Shown: piece after piece, positions 24,707-33,729 of the stretch
Layout: each line of letters opens with the position of its first letter
Position numbering within the stretch: position 1 is the first letter of the stretch
Assembly: GCA_018266915.1 (NCBI GenBank)
Contig: JAFDZM010000076.1
Span: 186,001-250,000, forward strand
DNA from: Bacteroidota bacterium
Lineage (GTDB): Bacteria; Bacteroidota; Bacteroidia; Sphingobacteriales; Sphingobacteriaceae
Length of the DNA: 64,000 nucleotides
Direction of reading: 5' to 3'
Position numbers and translations under genes: made by a program
Notes under the pieces: generated by a model
What the model was told of the DNA's origin: nothing
Databases searched by the model: none
Seen by the model: only the letters and a program-made list of their open reading frames with translations

Positions 24707-25762
24707 TTAGCCGGCAATATATTTTCCAATAACTGGTATTTTGCTGATAATAAATATCAGAAATGACGATAAAATGAAGCAGGCCAGAGCTGTTAATGGT
24801 ATACTGAAAAGGGGGTTAAATAACTTATAGTTGATTCCCTGTCCGTCCAGTAAAGTAAGAAATAATGCGTGGCATAGGTAAATTCCAAGGCTCAATCCGC
24901 CTGCTATCGCCCTTAACTTAACCATTACTTCGGGTAACTTAAACGTACATACCCTCGCTAATAAGAACACCCCGGATGCATATAGCACGATAAATGGCCC
25001 AAGTGGTTCATACATTACAGTGCTCAATGAATTAGTGTTTACCGAGAGGAAATAAGTCCCGATGGTAACGCTGGCTACGCAAAGCAGGAAGTAGATAATC
25101 AAAGGTGTTTTTATTCCAGTCTCCGGCAATTCTTTAAATGCCAGGTAATGCCCAAGCACCAGGTAGCCTGAATATCCGATAAAATAATGCACATCGATCA
25201 AAGGTGCAAAGCGCGACAAATAAGGCTGACTGAATATCATCACTACAAACCATACGATTAAAAAGTAGCGGATCTCCTTTTCAGAAGCATTACGCACAAA
25301 CTTGCTGATAATGGGGATAAACAGGTACAAACCCAGCAACATATACACATACCACAGGTGATAGTAAGCGCCATATTTAAGCTGATGTAGTATCGTATGA
25401 ATGTTAGCCCAGACACTATCTGAGAAAGGTATTTCTTCATCGTACCAGGCATAGGCGATATAAATCAGGCTCCATAGCAGAAAGGGCCATATGATACGTG
25501 ATAGTCGGCGTTTTAGGAAATCAGTTACCTCGTATTCTCTGTGAAGCAACAGAGCCCCGGTGATCATCACAAAAACGGGCACGCCAAAACGGACTAATGC
25601 GTTATAAAAGTCGCCGATCAACCAATAGCTTATACTTGCATGCTTAAAATCCATCAGCAAAGGCGAGGCAGTATGTAATATGACAACCGCAAATAACGAG
25701 ACAACCTTAAGGTTATCGATCCACTCAAAAGTTTGATGTCGGGCTGTGAGGTTTTCTGGCAA
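24707..25762 (-). CDS. Acyltransferase-3 family integral membrane protein
   Basis: This 351-residue protein has about ten membrane helices. The family signature is FEWIDNLKVVSLFAVVILHTASPLL (with the histidine in helix 1) followed by the RFGVPVFVMITGALLLHREYEV segment. Members transfer acyl groups, such as O-acetyl or succinyl, to sugars or lipids at the inner membrane. The start at 25762 is a TTG; an in-frame stop lies upstream and no ATG precedes helix 1, so TTG is the best choice. The sugar acceptor is unknown and no polysaccharide genes lie beside it. Confidence 0.88.
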   Translation of the reverse strand: MPENLTARHQTFEWIDNLKVVSLFAVVILHTASPLLMDFKHASISYWLIGDFYNALVRFGVPVFVMITGALLLHREYEVTDFLKRRLSRIIWPFLLWSLIYIAYAWYDEEIPFSDSVWANIHTILHQLKYGAYYHLWYVYMLLGLYLFIPIISKFVRNASEKEIRYFLIVWFVVMIFSQPYLSRFAPLIDVHYFIGYSGYLVLGHYLAFKELPETGIKTPLIIYFLLCVASVTIGTYFLSVNTNSLSTVMYEPLGPFIVLYASGVFLLARVCTFKLPEVMVKLRAIAGGLSLGIYLCHALFLTLLDGQGINYKLFNPLFSIPLTALACFILSSFLIFIISKIPVIGKYIAG

Positions 25763-25804
25763 GGCTTGTTTGGATAATTTAGCTAAAGTACTTATTTAAA
25801 ACAA

Positions 25805-25835
25805 AAAACCCGATTGCATTTTATTGCAACCGGGA
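25805..25835. terminator. Hairpin terminator candidate
   Basis: CCCGATTGCA and TGCAACCGGG pair with one mismatch around a TTTTAT loop, flanked by A-rich sequence on the left. It lies upstream of the acyltransferase start and could end a transcript reading leftward into that region or mark a bidirectional boundary. The remaining 25836-25999 contains a small GTGTC-AGAAC-GACAC repeat and nothing else. Confidence 0.4.
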
Positions 25836-25999
25836 AATATAATGATTAATGTGGGGACAAATTATTTAGCCGGTAACACATAGTGTCAGAACGACACAAT
25901 GTTAGGCATTATTTTATTATCATCAAATAGCCGCATAAATTTTATGTCAGTAGAAATGGTTTTAATTTGATTAATTTGTCAGCCAGAATAAAATAAGTT

Positions 26000-26731
26000 A
26001 TGACCTACTGTTTAGGAATAAAGGTAAAAGAGGGACTTGTAGCCATTGCTGATACGCTGATCACATCAGGGACTGAAACTGCAGTTAAGAAAAAAATATT
26101 TGTAGAACAAAAGGATAATTTTTCGCTTTTTATCATGACAAGCGGGTTAAGATCTGTAAGGGATAAAGCTGTTGTTTATTTCCGGGAACAGCTGGAAACA
26201 CAGGAATTCAATAAGTTATATAAAGCCGCCAATGCTTTCGGGCAGCAAATAAAACGCGTTGCTGAAGAGGATAAAGAGTCGCTGGAAAAGGCAGGCTTTA
26301 AATTCGATCTGAATACCATTATCGGTGGGCAGTTAAAAGACGATAAAGAACATAAGTTATTTCTTCTTTTTCCGGAAGGTAACTGGGTTGAACTGGAGCA
26401 AGGTGCACCTTATGTAATCATCGGTAACTCAGGCCATGGTAAAGCGATATTAAACCGTACTCTAACAGAGGATACAAGTATGCGGGTGGCCCTGAAAGCC
26501 GGATTTTTATCCTTCGATTCTACCAGGGTAAGTTCAAATAATGTCGACTTCCCAATAGATGTTGTCCTTTATAAAAAAGACAGCTACGAATTGGCAGAAC
26601 AGCGGTACGAACAAACGGATTTGCAAAATATATCGGCACAATGGGCGGAAGAGCTAAAGAAAGCGCTTGAAGATATTTCGGACGAATGGATGGAGCCGGC
26701 GTTTGCGAAACTACCTAAACAGGAAAAATAA
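26000..26731 (+). CDS. Anbu-type proteasome-like peptidase
   Basis: The 243-residue protein begins MTYCLGIKVKEGLVAIADT, the signature of Anbu (COG3484), the third bacterial proteasome-related family beside HslV and the 20S subunits. Thr2 would be the N-terminal nucleophile after Met removal; D18 and the KKK at 30-32 match the Asp17/Lys33 positions of the proteasome site. Anbu forms open lock-washer rings, and peptidase activity and substrates remain poorly known. It is followed after 11 bp by a transglutaminase-like gene. The ATP-grasp and alpha-E genes that usually accompany this pair are absent here. Confidence 0.92.
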   Translation: MTYCLGIKVKEGLVAIADTLITSGTETAVKKKIFVEQKDNFSLFIMTSGLRSVRDKAVVYFREQLETQEFNKLYKAANAFGQQIKRVAEEDKESLEKAGFKFDLNTIIGGQLKDDKEHKLFLLFPEGNWVELEQGAPYVIIGNSGHGKAILNRTLTEDTSMRVALKAGFLSFDSTRVSSNNVDFPIDVVLYKKDSYELAEQRYEQTDLQNISAQWAEELKKALEDISDEWMEPAFAKLPKQEK

Positions 26732-26742
26732 ACCAGGAACAA

Positions 26743-27555
26743 ATGAAATTTCACGTATCGGCGCAACTCGAATATGAAGCTAAAACAGACGGCGTGCTGA
26801 TATTGAATGTCCACGCGCTGAGAGCGCCCCAACAGGCCGTTTTTGACGAACAATTTGTCACTGAGCCTTATATCAGATCAGAGGAATTATTTGCAGTAAA
26901 TGGCGAGAACAGGCTGATCCGTTTAGAGGTTATGCAACCCGGGCCTATCAAAATCTCTTACAATGCCATTGTTGATAATAATTACGCCCAAAAAGATTAT
27001 AAAGACATAAATCAGCCATCCATTGCACATATTGATGCGCAGGTGCTGCCATACTTATATCCAAGCCGTTACTGCCAGTCGGACAAACTGTTCAGACTAG
27101 CTAACCATCTTTTCGGTGAAATCGACAGTGCATACGAACAAGTAGTAGCCGTTACCAATTGGATACATGATAATGTGGAATATCAGAGCGGATCAACAGA
27201 TACGCATACTTCGGCTTTTGATACGGTAACGGAGCAAACAGGTGTATGCCGTGATTTTGCACATTTAGGCATTGCGCTTTGCCGTGCTTTAACCATACCT
27301 GCGAGATATTTCACAGGCTATGCGTATCAATTAAAACCGGCAGATTTCCATGCCTGTTTTGAGGCATATATAGGCAATGAATGGGTATTATTTGATGCTA
27401 CTAAACTTGCACCTTTAAACGGAATGATCAAAATAGCAACAGGGCGAGACGCGGCCGATACTTCGACAGCCAACATTTTTGGAGAGATCAATTTTACTTC
27501 AATGCAGGTAAGTTGCATGGCAGCTGAGCAGAATTTCATTCCGGTTTATTTGTGA
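26743..27555 (+). CDS. Transglutaminase-like protein of the Anbu operon
   Basis: A 270-residue protein with an N-terminal beta domain (about 1-110, a bacterial transglutaminase-associated N-terminal region). A papain-like transglutaminase core follows, with C169 in TGVCRDFAHLGIAL, H203 in DFHACFEAYIG and D218 in VLFDATKLAP forming the expected triad. In other bacteria such proteins are encoded with Anbu, ATP-grasp and alpha-E proteins and are thought to act in peptide ligation or cleavage. The 11-bp spacing argues for joint translation with Anbu. Its substrate is unknown; protease activity is as possible as crosslinking. Confidence 0.9.
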   Translation: MKFHVSAQLEYEAKTDGVLILNVHALRAPQQAVFDEQFVTEPYIRSEELFAVNGENRLIRLEVMQPGPIKISYNAIVDNNYAQKDYKDINQPSIAHIDAQVLPYLYPSRYCQSDKLFRLANHLFGEIDSAYEQVVAVTNWIHDNVEYQSGSTDTHTSAFDTVTEQTGVCRDFAHLGIALCRALTIPARYFTGYAYQLKPADFHACFEAYIGNEWVLFDATKLAPLNGMIKIATGRDAADTSTANIFGEINFTSMQVSCMAAEQNFIPVYL

Positions 27556-27589
27556 TATTTTACAATATTTGGAATACAAAATCCTTACT

Positions 27590-28084
27590 ATGAAGAAGCA
27601 TTTATTAACCCTTGCAATTACATGCTTTTGCTTCATCGTCAGTTATAACGCCAAAGCGCAAACCGCATCCGTCAAAGTCAGTGGTGAAGTGACTACTCCA
27701 ATGTCTGTAAACGACGATGGTCTGCATAAGTACACACAAACAACTGTAATCCGGAAAGACCATGACGGTAAGGACCATACTTATACAGGCGTTATTCTTG
27801 CCGAAATCCTAAAAAAAGCCGGCGCTACTTTAGGCCCTGATCTGAAAGGTAAAAATCTGGCCAAATATATTTTGGTCACCGCCAGCGACAATTACCAGGT
27901 AGTATTTGCATTGGCAGAATTAGATAAAGCATTTACAGACAGGATTATCATCCTCGCCGACCAGGTGGATGGCAAACCGTTGCCTTCCGGTGAAGGGCCG
28001 TTTCGCGTTATTGTTCAGGACGAGAAAAAGCCTGCAAGATGCATCAGGGAGGTAACAGAAATAAAAGTTCTTTCCGGAAAATGA
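27590..28084 (+). CDS. Secreted molybdopterin-oxidoreductase-fold protein
   Basis: The open frame begins at a TTG at 27569, but ATG at 27590 starts a clean signal peptide (MKKHLLTLAITCFCFIVSY, then NAKAQ), giving 164 residues. The mature part matches the oxidoreductase molybdopterin-binding (SUOX-like) fold seen in short proteins: VKVSGEVTTPMSV, YTGVILAEILKKAG, YILVTASDNYQVVFALAEL, GEGPFRVIVQDEKKPARCIREVTEIKVL. The cysteine that would ligate molybdenum in true sulfite oxidases is not in its expected place, so cofactor binding is uncertain. It is probably periplasmic. It follows the transglutaminase gene by 34 bp and may belong to that operon. Confidence 0.75.
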   Translation: MKKHLLTLAITCFCFIVSYNAKAQTASVKVSGEVTTPMSVNDDGLHKYTQTTVIRKDHDGKDHTYTGVILAEILKKAGATLGPDLKGKNLAKYILVTASDNYQVVFALAELDKAFTDRIIILADQVDGKPLPSGEGPFRVIVQDEKKPARCIREVTEIKVLSGK

Positions 28085-28146
28085 GATATCTTGTAGAAGC
28101 CGTCCCAAAAATATGATTTATGAAAACTTCACCGAATAATATTGGC

Positions 28147-28232
28147 TCGGTGTTCTTTGTGTCCTTTTCTCTGTGTCCTCCGTGGTAAAATTTAACCACA
28201 AAGGGCACAGAGTTTTCACAAAGAACACTGAG
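28147..28232. repeat. Long imperfect hairpin of CACAAAG-type repeats
   Basis: TCGGTGTTCTTTGTG (left) pairs with CACAAAGAACACTGA (right) with one mismatch. Inside, CTCTGTGTCCTCCGTGGT pairs with ACCACAAAGGGCACAGAG with three mismatches, and AAAATTTA is the loop. This type of repeat occurs in many copies in various bacterial genomes. Here it lies between two convergent genes and may act as a two-way terminator. Confidence 0.75.
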
Positions 28233-28302
28233 ATTGAATAACTGCAAATTTTATTTTGTCGCTTAAGGCGAGTTTTAACTTTTGAAACAGACTCTACATT
28301 TA

Positions 28303-31300
28303 CTATAACGGTTTTACCGGACTTCCTGTCCAGTCGGTAGCCGGGGCAAGGCGTTCGCCCTTCATTACCAATGATAGCGCTTCGATTTTGGTGTCGTCTC
28401 CAACCTCACTGTCATAAAGAATAATTGTTCCCGCGCCTATACTGCTTCTGGCCCCAATCTTCACCGGACCGATCTTCATTACCCTGTCTTCAAACAAATG
28501 CGTCTGCGGACCGCAATCAGCATTCAGGGCAGCATCATTGCAGATGGTCACCATGTCAAACTCGGTAATGTCAGTTGTATTCATCCATACCCGTCTGCCT
28601 GTTTTTACACCCAGCAACCGCATAAGTAAAGGTAACCAGGGCGTACCCTGCACATATTCCAGCAAGAATGGGATCGATAATGCCTCATAGGTGGAAGTAA
28701 TGGCCTCGCTTCTCCATACCTTCCATGTCCACATCGGTTTTTGCTGAGACTTATATTTGCCTATGAACAGCCATTTTAATACCACAGTGAGCAAAAAGGC
28801 CGGAATCCCCATAAAAAACAGGTAATAAAATGGAAAATAGAGAATGATCTTCCATAACGGCTCATCCACAAGCAAATCATGACCATAGGCGATAAATAAG
28901 ATGGAGAAACAGATAATTGCACTCTCAGGTAATATGATACGGATAAATTCTACCAATCCGCGGGTTAATTTGCGACGTCGTTTGGGCCTGATAGTCAACT
29001 CAGGTGGGAATGGGTTACTTTCCTGTCTCCGTGGCAGCGGTATAGCAGGCGAACCAAACCAATCGCGGGCTTTATTATCTGCCCTTTGCTGTTTATCAGG
29101 TGGGGTCGATAAAACACCGATCAGCATATTGCCTTCCAAATGATAGCCTTGCGGGATCAATGCGCTGTTGCCTACAAAGCTGTAGCTGTCAATAGTAGTC
29201 TTGTCCAGGATCAATTGCTGCCCACGAACATCGGCTTCTCCCAATGTTACTGCATCAGCAACAAATGCGCCGTCACCAATTTCGAGCAAAGGGTGCGTAA
29301 CACTACTCGCTGTGGATATTTCAGTATCCTTGCCCACTTTGGCTCCCAATGCACGGAAAAATTCCGAAACAAACACTGTGGCGTAAATGGGGTGCAAAAC
29401 AATCAGGCTTAATGACATCATCTGATCAGAGAACCATTTGCGCACATAAAACATGCTATAAATTGGATAATTGCCCGGTTTTACTTTGCGTTGCAATAAC
29501 CTTGTGATAATAATAGTCTCGGCCGTAAAGAGGATGATGTATAGTAATGCCAGCCCCGGCGCACCGATCATGTAGGTAAAATCATAGTCGCCGGCTGCAT
29601 TGTCCAGTTTATTAATGGCGATGATGGTCGGCAATAGAGGCAGCAGGACGATAAACGGAAATATCAGGATAAATAAACTGAACACCAATTTATACTTGCG
29701 GCGGGTTGTCCTTGATACCGGCAATGGCTGTGGCAGATCAGCAATATTTTTCTTATCCACTAACTGTGCCGGGCTACCTTTCCAAACCTCGCCAGGTGCA
29801 ATAGTTTTGCCTGTTTGCAAATGACTTAGGTCCTGTAATTCACCCCAATCCTCAATAATACTGTCGCCATCGATCATTGCGCTGCTTCCGATATAAGCAT
29901 GATTTCCAATCGTGATCCTTCTCAATTTTAGCTTACCATCTTCTACAAACGCATTATTCAGACTGGTTTGTGAACTTAAACTGGCATCACTTCCGATGGT
30001 GATCAGATCCTCAGCGCCAAAACTAAAATCACTGATCTGTGCATCGGCAGCTATTTTCATCCCAAGCATACGCAGGTATGAAGGATATAGCGGCGTACCA
30101 TTCAGGAACTGTGCGGGTAACAAGCGCTGCATCGTTTTTACAAACCACCAGCGGAAATAATATGTACCCCAAAGCGGGTAATCGCCTTCTTTCATTTTGC
30201 CAATAACCAGCCATTTTGTTGCCAGGCAGATAACGGTGAAAATAGGAGGCATCAGCGAAAACAGCACCAGCGAAGTGATAATAGAATAAATGATCACTCC
30301 GGTTTCCTGGTCGATATAATAATACCCGAGGTATGGAATAAATATCTGGAAGGCGAATAAACCGTAAATGACAAGCAATGAAATAGTCTGTGCAATCCAA
30401 CAGGCCAGATGGCGCAGGAAGGGTACCTTTTTATATTCCCGTGCCTTGGTTTGTTGTTTCTGTGGTTGCTGATCCCAGGCCGCAATTAAAGTGCTTAATG
30501 GGCGATGAATGTACACATCCTTCAATGAAGCATGTGGCAATCCAGCGTCGCGGCGTAATTGTGATACAAAGCCTGCCGCCAATAATGAGTGTCCGCCTAA
30601 ATCATCAAAAAAGTCCATCGAAGGCTCAATGGTTTTATTTGGGAACACCCTGCGTAAGATGGCCATCACCCGGTCGTGTGCAGGGGCATTCAGATCCATT
30701 GTTTCCTGTGCAGGACTATTCTGATCAATAGTAAACGATTCAGGCGTTGGCAATGCTTTTCGGTTAATCTTCCCGCTTGGCATCCTTGGCATTTCGGGCA
30801 GGGTAATTATAGTTCCCGGCACCATGTATGACGGCAGAGTTTTGGCCAATTCCAGCCTAAAAAGATTCTCTTCAATGCAAACCTGGTCTTCCATTACCAC
30901 ATAGCCTACCAATTGCTCCTGCCCTATACCATCTTTTCGCACAGCAACCGCTGCTGATAATACGCCGGTTATGCTGTTCAATCTATTTTCGATTTCACCT
31001 AATTCAATCCGGTAACCACGTAGTTTGATCTGGTCATCAAAGCGGCCCTGCAAATCGATGCTGCCATCTTTGTTAATTATTGCAGCGTCTCCAGTGCGAT
31101 ATACCCTGTCTCCGGGTAGTATAGATAATGAAGCCGGTTTCTGCACAAACTTTTCCTGTGTAAGCTGCGGCAGTTTTACGTAGCCGCTTGATACACCCGG
31201 GCCAGTGATCACCAACTCTCCGGCCTCACCATAAGGCACCAGGTTCATTTTTTCATCCACCACGGCAAGGTTGTAGTTTGGCAATGGTTGTCCGATCACA

Positions 31301-32286
31301 ATCTGATCGCCGGGATGCAATTCGCCGATAGTTGCGGTTACCGTGGTTTCGGTAGGGCCATAGCTATTATAGAATTTAATACCATTCCGTGCCCATTTAG
31401 CCAATACCTGCGGTGTACAAGCCTCACCTCCGGCATTTACCAGCCTTAGTGATGGTATGGTATCTTCCATTACGGCCAGTAAACTTGGCACTGCATGCAG
31501 GATGGTTATATTTTCTCTTTTTAAAGTATCGCCTAATTCATCAATTGCCTTTGAAGTGGTGTTATCTGCTACCCAAAGCGTTGCGCCAACGAAGTAGCTG
31601 ATCCACGTCTCTTCGCACCACATATCAAATGAAACCGAGAACCCCTGGTATACTTTATCATCAGCACTGATATCAAACACCGATTGCTCGGCACGAACCA
31701 GGTGGCAAATCTGTTTATGACTTATCGGGATACCTTTGGGTTTGCCTGTGCTGCCCGATGTATAAAGCACATAGGCACAATCGTTGGGTTCAGGACCAAT
31801 TTTAGCCCCCTCTAAATCTCCCCCAGTTGGGGAGACTTTATAAAAAGTCCTCCCTACCGGGGAGGGTTGGGGTGGGGCCGGCACCTGCAGCATTTTGCAT
31901 TCAACATTAAGCTGTTGTATACTGAAGCAGGCTGCAGCGCCTACTTCTTCCATAATCACTTCTACTCTTTCGGCGGGTATCTCGCGGTCAACAGGTACAT
32001 AGGTTGCACCTGCTTTTACAATACCCAAAATGGCTGCGTGAAGCTCAAAGCCGCGTTGCCACCAAACACCTACATAATGCCCACGGCCAAGGCCATTTTC
32101 GGCCAGGTAGGTCGCTACCTTATTACTCCATCGGTCAAGTTCGGCATAAGTTAATTTTTCATTATGGAATATTAGGGCTGTTTTATCCGCATACCGCTGT
32201 GCCGACTCAGAAAACAAAGTCACAAGTGTTTCCTCCCTGATCAGATCCGGGCGATCAGCGCCAATTATTATACTTAGATTATTCAT
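28303..32286 (-). CDS. Pls/PosA-type non-ribosomal peptide synthetase
   Basis: A 1327-residue single-module synthetase. The adenylation domain spans about 15-515: A3 core YTSGSTGKPKG near 170, A5 YGPTE near 308, A7 YRTGD, A8 LRGYRIELGEIE, A10 PSGKINRK. A peptidyl carrier domain (about 535-605) has the phosphopantetheine serine S567 in GGHSL. The C-terminal half has about six membrane helices in pairs and three left-handed beta-helix-like acetyltransferase modules (for example VGDDTKIEALSLVMKGE). This matches the Pls family, which joins one amino acid to itself (epsilon-polylysine synthetase is the model). The amino acid used cannot be read here. Residues about 137-162 derive from an in-frame palindromic repeat. 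A phosphopantetheinyl transferase gene is divergent. Confidence 0.9.
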   Translation of the reverse strand: MNNLSIIIGADRPDLIREETLVTLFSESAQRYADKTALIFHNEKLTYAELDRWSNKVATYLAENGLGRGHYVGVWWQRGFELHAAILGIVKAGATYVPVDREIPAERVEVIMEEVGAAACFSIQQLNVECKMLQVPAPPQPSPVGRTFYKVSPTGGDLEGAKIGPEPNDCAYVLYTSGSTGKPKGIPISHKQICHLVRAEQSVFDISADDKVYQGFSVSFDMWCEETWISYFVGATLWVADNTTSKAIDELGDTLKRENITILHAVPSLLAVMEDTIPSLRLVNAGGEACTPQVLAKWARNGIKFYNSYGPTETTVTATIGELHPGDQIVIGQPLPNYNLAVVDEKMNLVPYGEAGELVITGPGVSSGYVKLPQLTQEKFVQKPASLSILPGDRVYRTGDAAIINKDGSIDLQGRFDDQIKLRGYRIELGEIENRLNSITGVLSAAVAVRKDGIGQEQLVGYVVMEDQVCIEENLFRLELAKTLPSYMVPGTIITLPEMPRMPSGKINRKALPTPESFTIDQNSPAQETMDLNAPAHDRVMAILRRVFPNKTIEPSMDFFDDLGGHSLLAAGFVSQLRRDAGLPHASLKDVYIHRPLSTLIAAWDQQPQKQQTKAREYKKVPFLRHLACWIAQTISLLVIYGLFAFQIFIPYLGYYYIDQETGVIIYSIITSLVLFSLMPPIFTVICLATKWLVIGKMKEGDYPLWGTYYFRWWFVKTMQRLLPAQFLNGTPLYPSYLRMLGMKIAADAQISDFSFGAEDLITIGSDASLSSQTSLNNAFVEDGKLKLRRITIGNHAYIGSSAMIDGDSIIEDWGELQDLSHLQTGKTIAPGEVWKGSPAQLVDKKNIADLPQPLPVSRTTRRKYKLVFSLFILIFPFIVLLPLLPTIIAINKLDNAAGDYDFTYMIGAPGLALLYIILFTAETIIITRLLQRKVKPGNYPIYSMFYVRKWFSDQMMSLSLIVLHPIYATVFVSEFFRALGAKVGKDTEISTASSVTHPLLEIGDGAFVADAVTLGEADVRGQQLILDKTTIDSYSFVGNSALIPQGYHLEGNMLIGVLSTPPDKQQRADNKARDWFGSPAIPLPRRQESNPFPPELTIRPKRRRKLTRGLVEFIRIILPESAIICFSILFIAYGHDLLVDEPLWKIILYFPFYYLFFMGIPAFLLTVVLKWLFIGKYKSQQKPMWTWKVWRSEAITSTYEALSIPFLLEYVQGTPWLPLLMRLLGVKTGRRVWMNTTDITEFDMVTICNDAALNADCGPQTHLFEDRVMKIGPVKIGARSSIGAGTIILYDSEVGDDTKIEALSLVMKGERLAPATDWTGSPVKPL
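31803..31879. repeat. Paired-hairpin element copy 2, inside the peptide synthetase gene
   Basis: The 77-bp segment has the family layout: outer AGCCCC / GGGGC arms, then hairpins CTCCCC-CAGTT-GGGGAG and CTCCC-TACC-GGGGAG. Read on the coding strand it is translated as a Pro/Gly-rich stretch (PAPPQPSPVGRTFYKVSPTG onward) just before the A3 motif. It closely resembles 54806-54902. Confidence 0.85.
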
Positions 32287-32444
32287 AAAACAAGCCTTCT
32301 TATTCGCTTTCAGGTGTATAAGACGATAAGATCATCAGAAGGTTTATACAAGTCAATAATAGTTATAGTTTGGTCATCAAACCAAGCAATGTGTAAATCT
32401 TTTAGTACATTTTAACCTGAATATTATGCACCTTAGCGACTATA

Positions 32445-33077
32445 ATGATAACCTGTTGTTACACTGAAATTAAGCACAAATGGAGTGACCGGGAACTTGC
32501 CGATAAACTGGCATTACTACCCGAAAACCTGCGACAAGAAGCTTTACGAAAAAGGCAATGGGTAGATAAGCAGTTATCTGTTTGCGGCAAATTGCTGCTC
32601 CTGGAATTGTTGACGGAATATAATAGCAAATCCTCATTAGCCGACCTAAAGTATAATGAATACCATCGCCCTTGTTTTGATTGCAGGCCGGATTTTAATA
32701 TAGCCCATTCAGGTAATATCGTTATTTGCGCCATGACTGACGCTGGGCAGATCGGTATAGACATTGAACAAATAAAGCAACTGGACTTTGCCGATTTTAC
32801 CGACTTTTTTACTGGTAATGAATGGCATTACATTAACGGTCACGCTAATAAATTCGACGGCTTTTATAATTTCTGGACAAGGAAAGAGGCTGTGTTAAAA
32901 GCCATTGGTTCAGGCTTCCATACGCCTTTAAATTCTGTTGATGTTTCGGGTGAGGAGCTTGTTTATGATGATATTACTTACCAGATTGAGCCATTAAATA
33001 TTCACCCTGAATATAAATGCCATATTGCAACTACCGCCTTCCCTCAAAATATCGAACTCAGGGAAATGAACTTTTGA
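32445..33077 (+). CDS. 4'-phosphopantetheinyl transferase (Sfp-type)
   Basis: The 210-residue protein has the Sfp-family landmarks: FNIAHSGNIVICAM, the Mg-binding IGIDIEQIK, and FYNFWTRKEAVLKAIGSG. It moves the phosphopantetheine arm from coenzyme A to the carrier-protein serine. Its position, divergent from the Pls/PosA synthetase with 158 bp between starts, points to S567 of that enzyme as its main target. Length is normal for compact Sfp-type enzymes. The ATG at 32445 is the only sensible start. Confidence 0.92.
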   Translation: MITCCYTEIKHKWSDRELADKLALLPENLRQEALRKRQWVDKQLSVCGKLLLLELLTEYNSKSSLADLKYNEYHRPCFDCRPDFNIAHSGNIVICAMTDAGQIGIDIEQIKQLDFADFTDFFTGNEWHYINGHANKFDGFYNFWTRKEAVLKAIGSGFHTPLNSVDVSGEELVYDDITYQIEPLNIHPEYKCHIATTAFPQNIELREMNF

Positions 33078-33102
33078 TTAATTTTATGGCAGAATCTTCT
33101 AT

Positions 33103-33639
33103 ATGAAAAAGCTTTTGTTAGTCGTTTGCCTTACCATTTTATCAGCCGGTTTTGCTTTTGCTGATGCCATCGCCATAAAACACTTTGAAGTAAAAGAGAA
33201 CCCTTTTGCAAAAGATGAGATTGCCGTTGTAGCAACCGACACAGCTCATAATGTTCTTGAAAATATTAATGGCTGGTTCACATTTTCAGTTAATGGCTTT
33301 ACTGAACCATTAAGATTTGAAAAAGGCACAGCCTTCTACAGGCACAAATTGGACAAATCAGCCTTTTTGTATGTAAAGCATGTAAATATTTCCGGCACGC
33401 ATTCACTACTGTACTACGTTTATAAAACTGATGATAAACTGATCCCCATTCATATAAGTTGGATAGTGTTGCTCATCATTCCAGTAATACTTGTCGTACT
33501 GAGCTACATGTTCAAGCGGTTTATCATCTTCGCTATTATTATCTTTGTTATTTTCCTCTATTTCAACCATCATGCAGGCTTAGGAATACCCACATTTTTT
33601 GAAAGTATTTTTGATGGGTTGAAGGGGATGTTCAAGTAG
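33103..33639 (+). CDS. Membrane protein with signal peptide, unknown
   Basis: A 178-residue protein with a signal peptide (KKLLLVVCLTILSAGFAFA, cleaved near 20). A soluble periplasmic beta domain of about 100 residues follows. Then two closely spaced membrane helices near 118-152 (IHISWIVLLIIPVILVVLSYMF and FIIFAIIIFVIFLYF) and a short amphipathic tail. No known family is recognised. It starts 26 bp after the phosphopantetheinyl transferase gene on the same strand and may be co-expressed, perhaps linked to export of the peptide product; that is speculation. Confidence 0.75.
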   Translation: MKKLLLVVCLTILSAGFAFADAIAIKHFEVKENPFAKDEIAVVATDTAHNVLENINGWFTFSVNGFTEPLRFEKGTAFYRHKLDKSAFLYVKHVNISGTHSLLYYVYKTDDKLIPIHISWIVLLIIPVILVVLSYMFKRFIIFAIIIFVIFLYFNHHAGLGIPTFFESIFDGLKGMFK

Positions 33640-33649
33640 GTTGTCTGAA

Positions 33650-33727
33650 CTATGATTTGATTGATTAAATGAAAGCTATGATTTCATCATCAATCACTCA
33701 TTCACTAACTCACTCATTCACTAATTG
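33650..33727. repeat. TCATTCAC word repeat
   Basis: The words CACTCATTCACTAA and CACTCATTCACTAAT follow one another, preceded by partly complementary TTGATTGATTAAATGA. It lies between the convergent ends of the unknown membrane protein and tamL. Confidence 0.55.
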
Positions 33728-33729
33728 AA

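Noticed and set aside
28044..28247. 67-residue minus-strand frame at the CACAAAG hairpin
   Set aside because: It is the translation of the repeat and overlaps the molybdopterin-fold gene.
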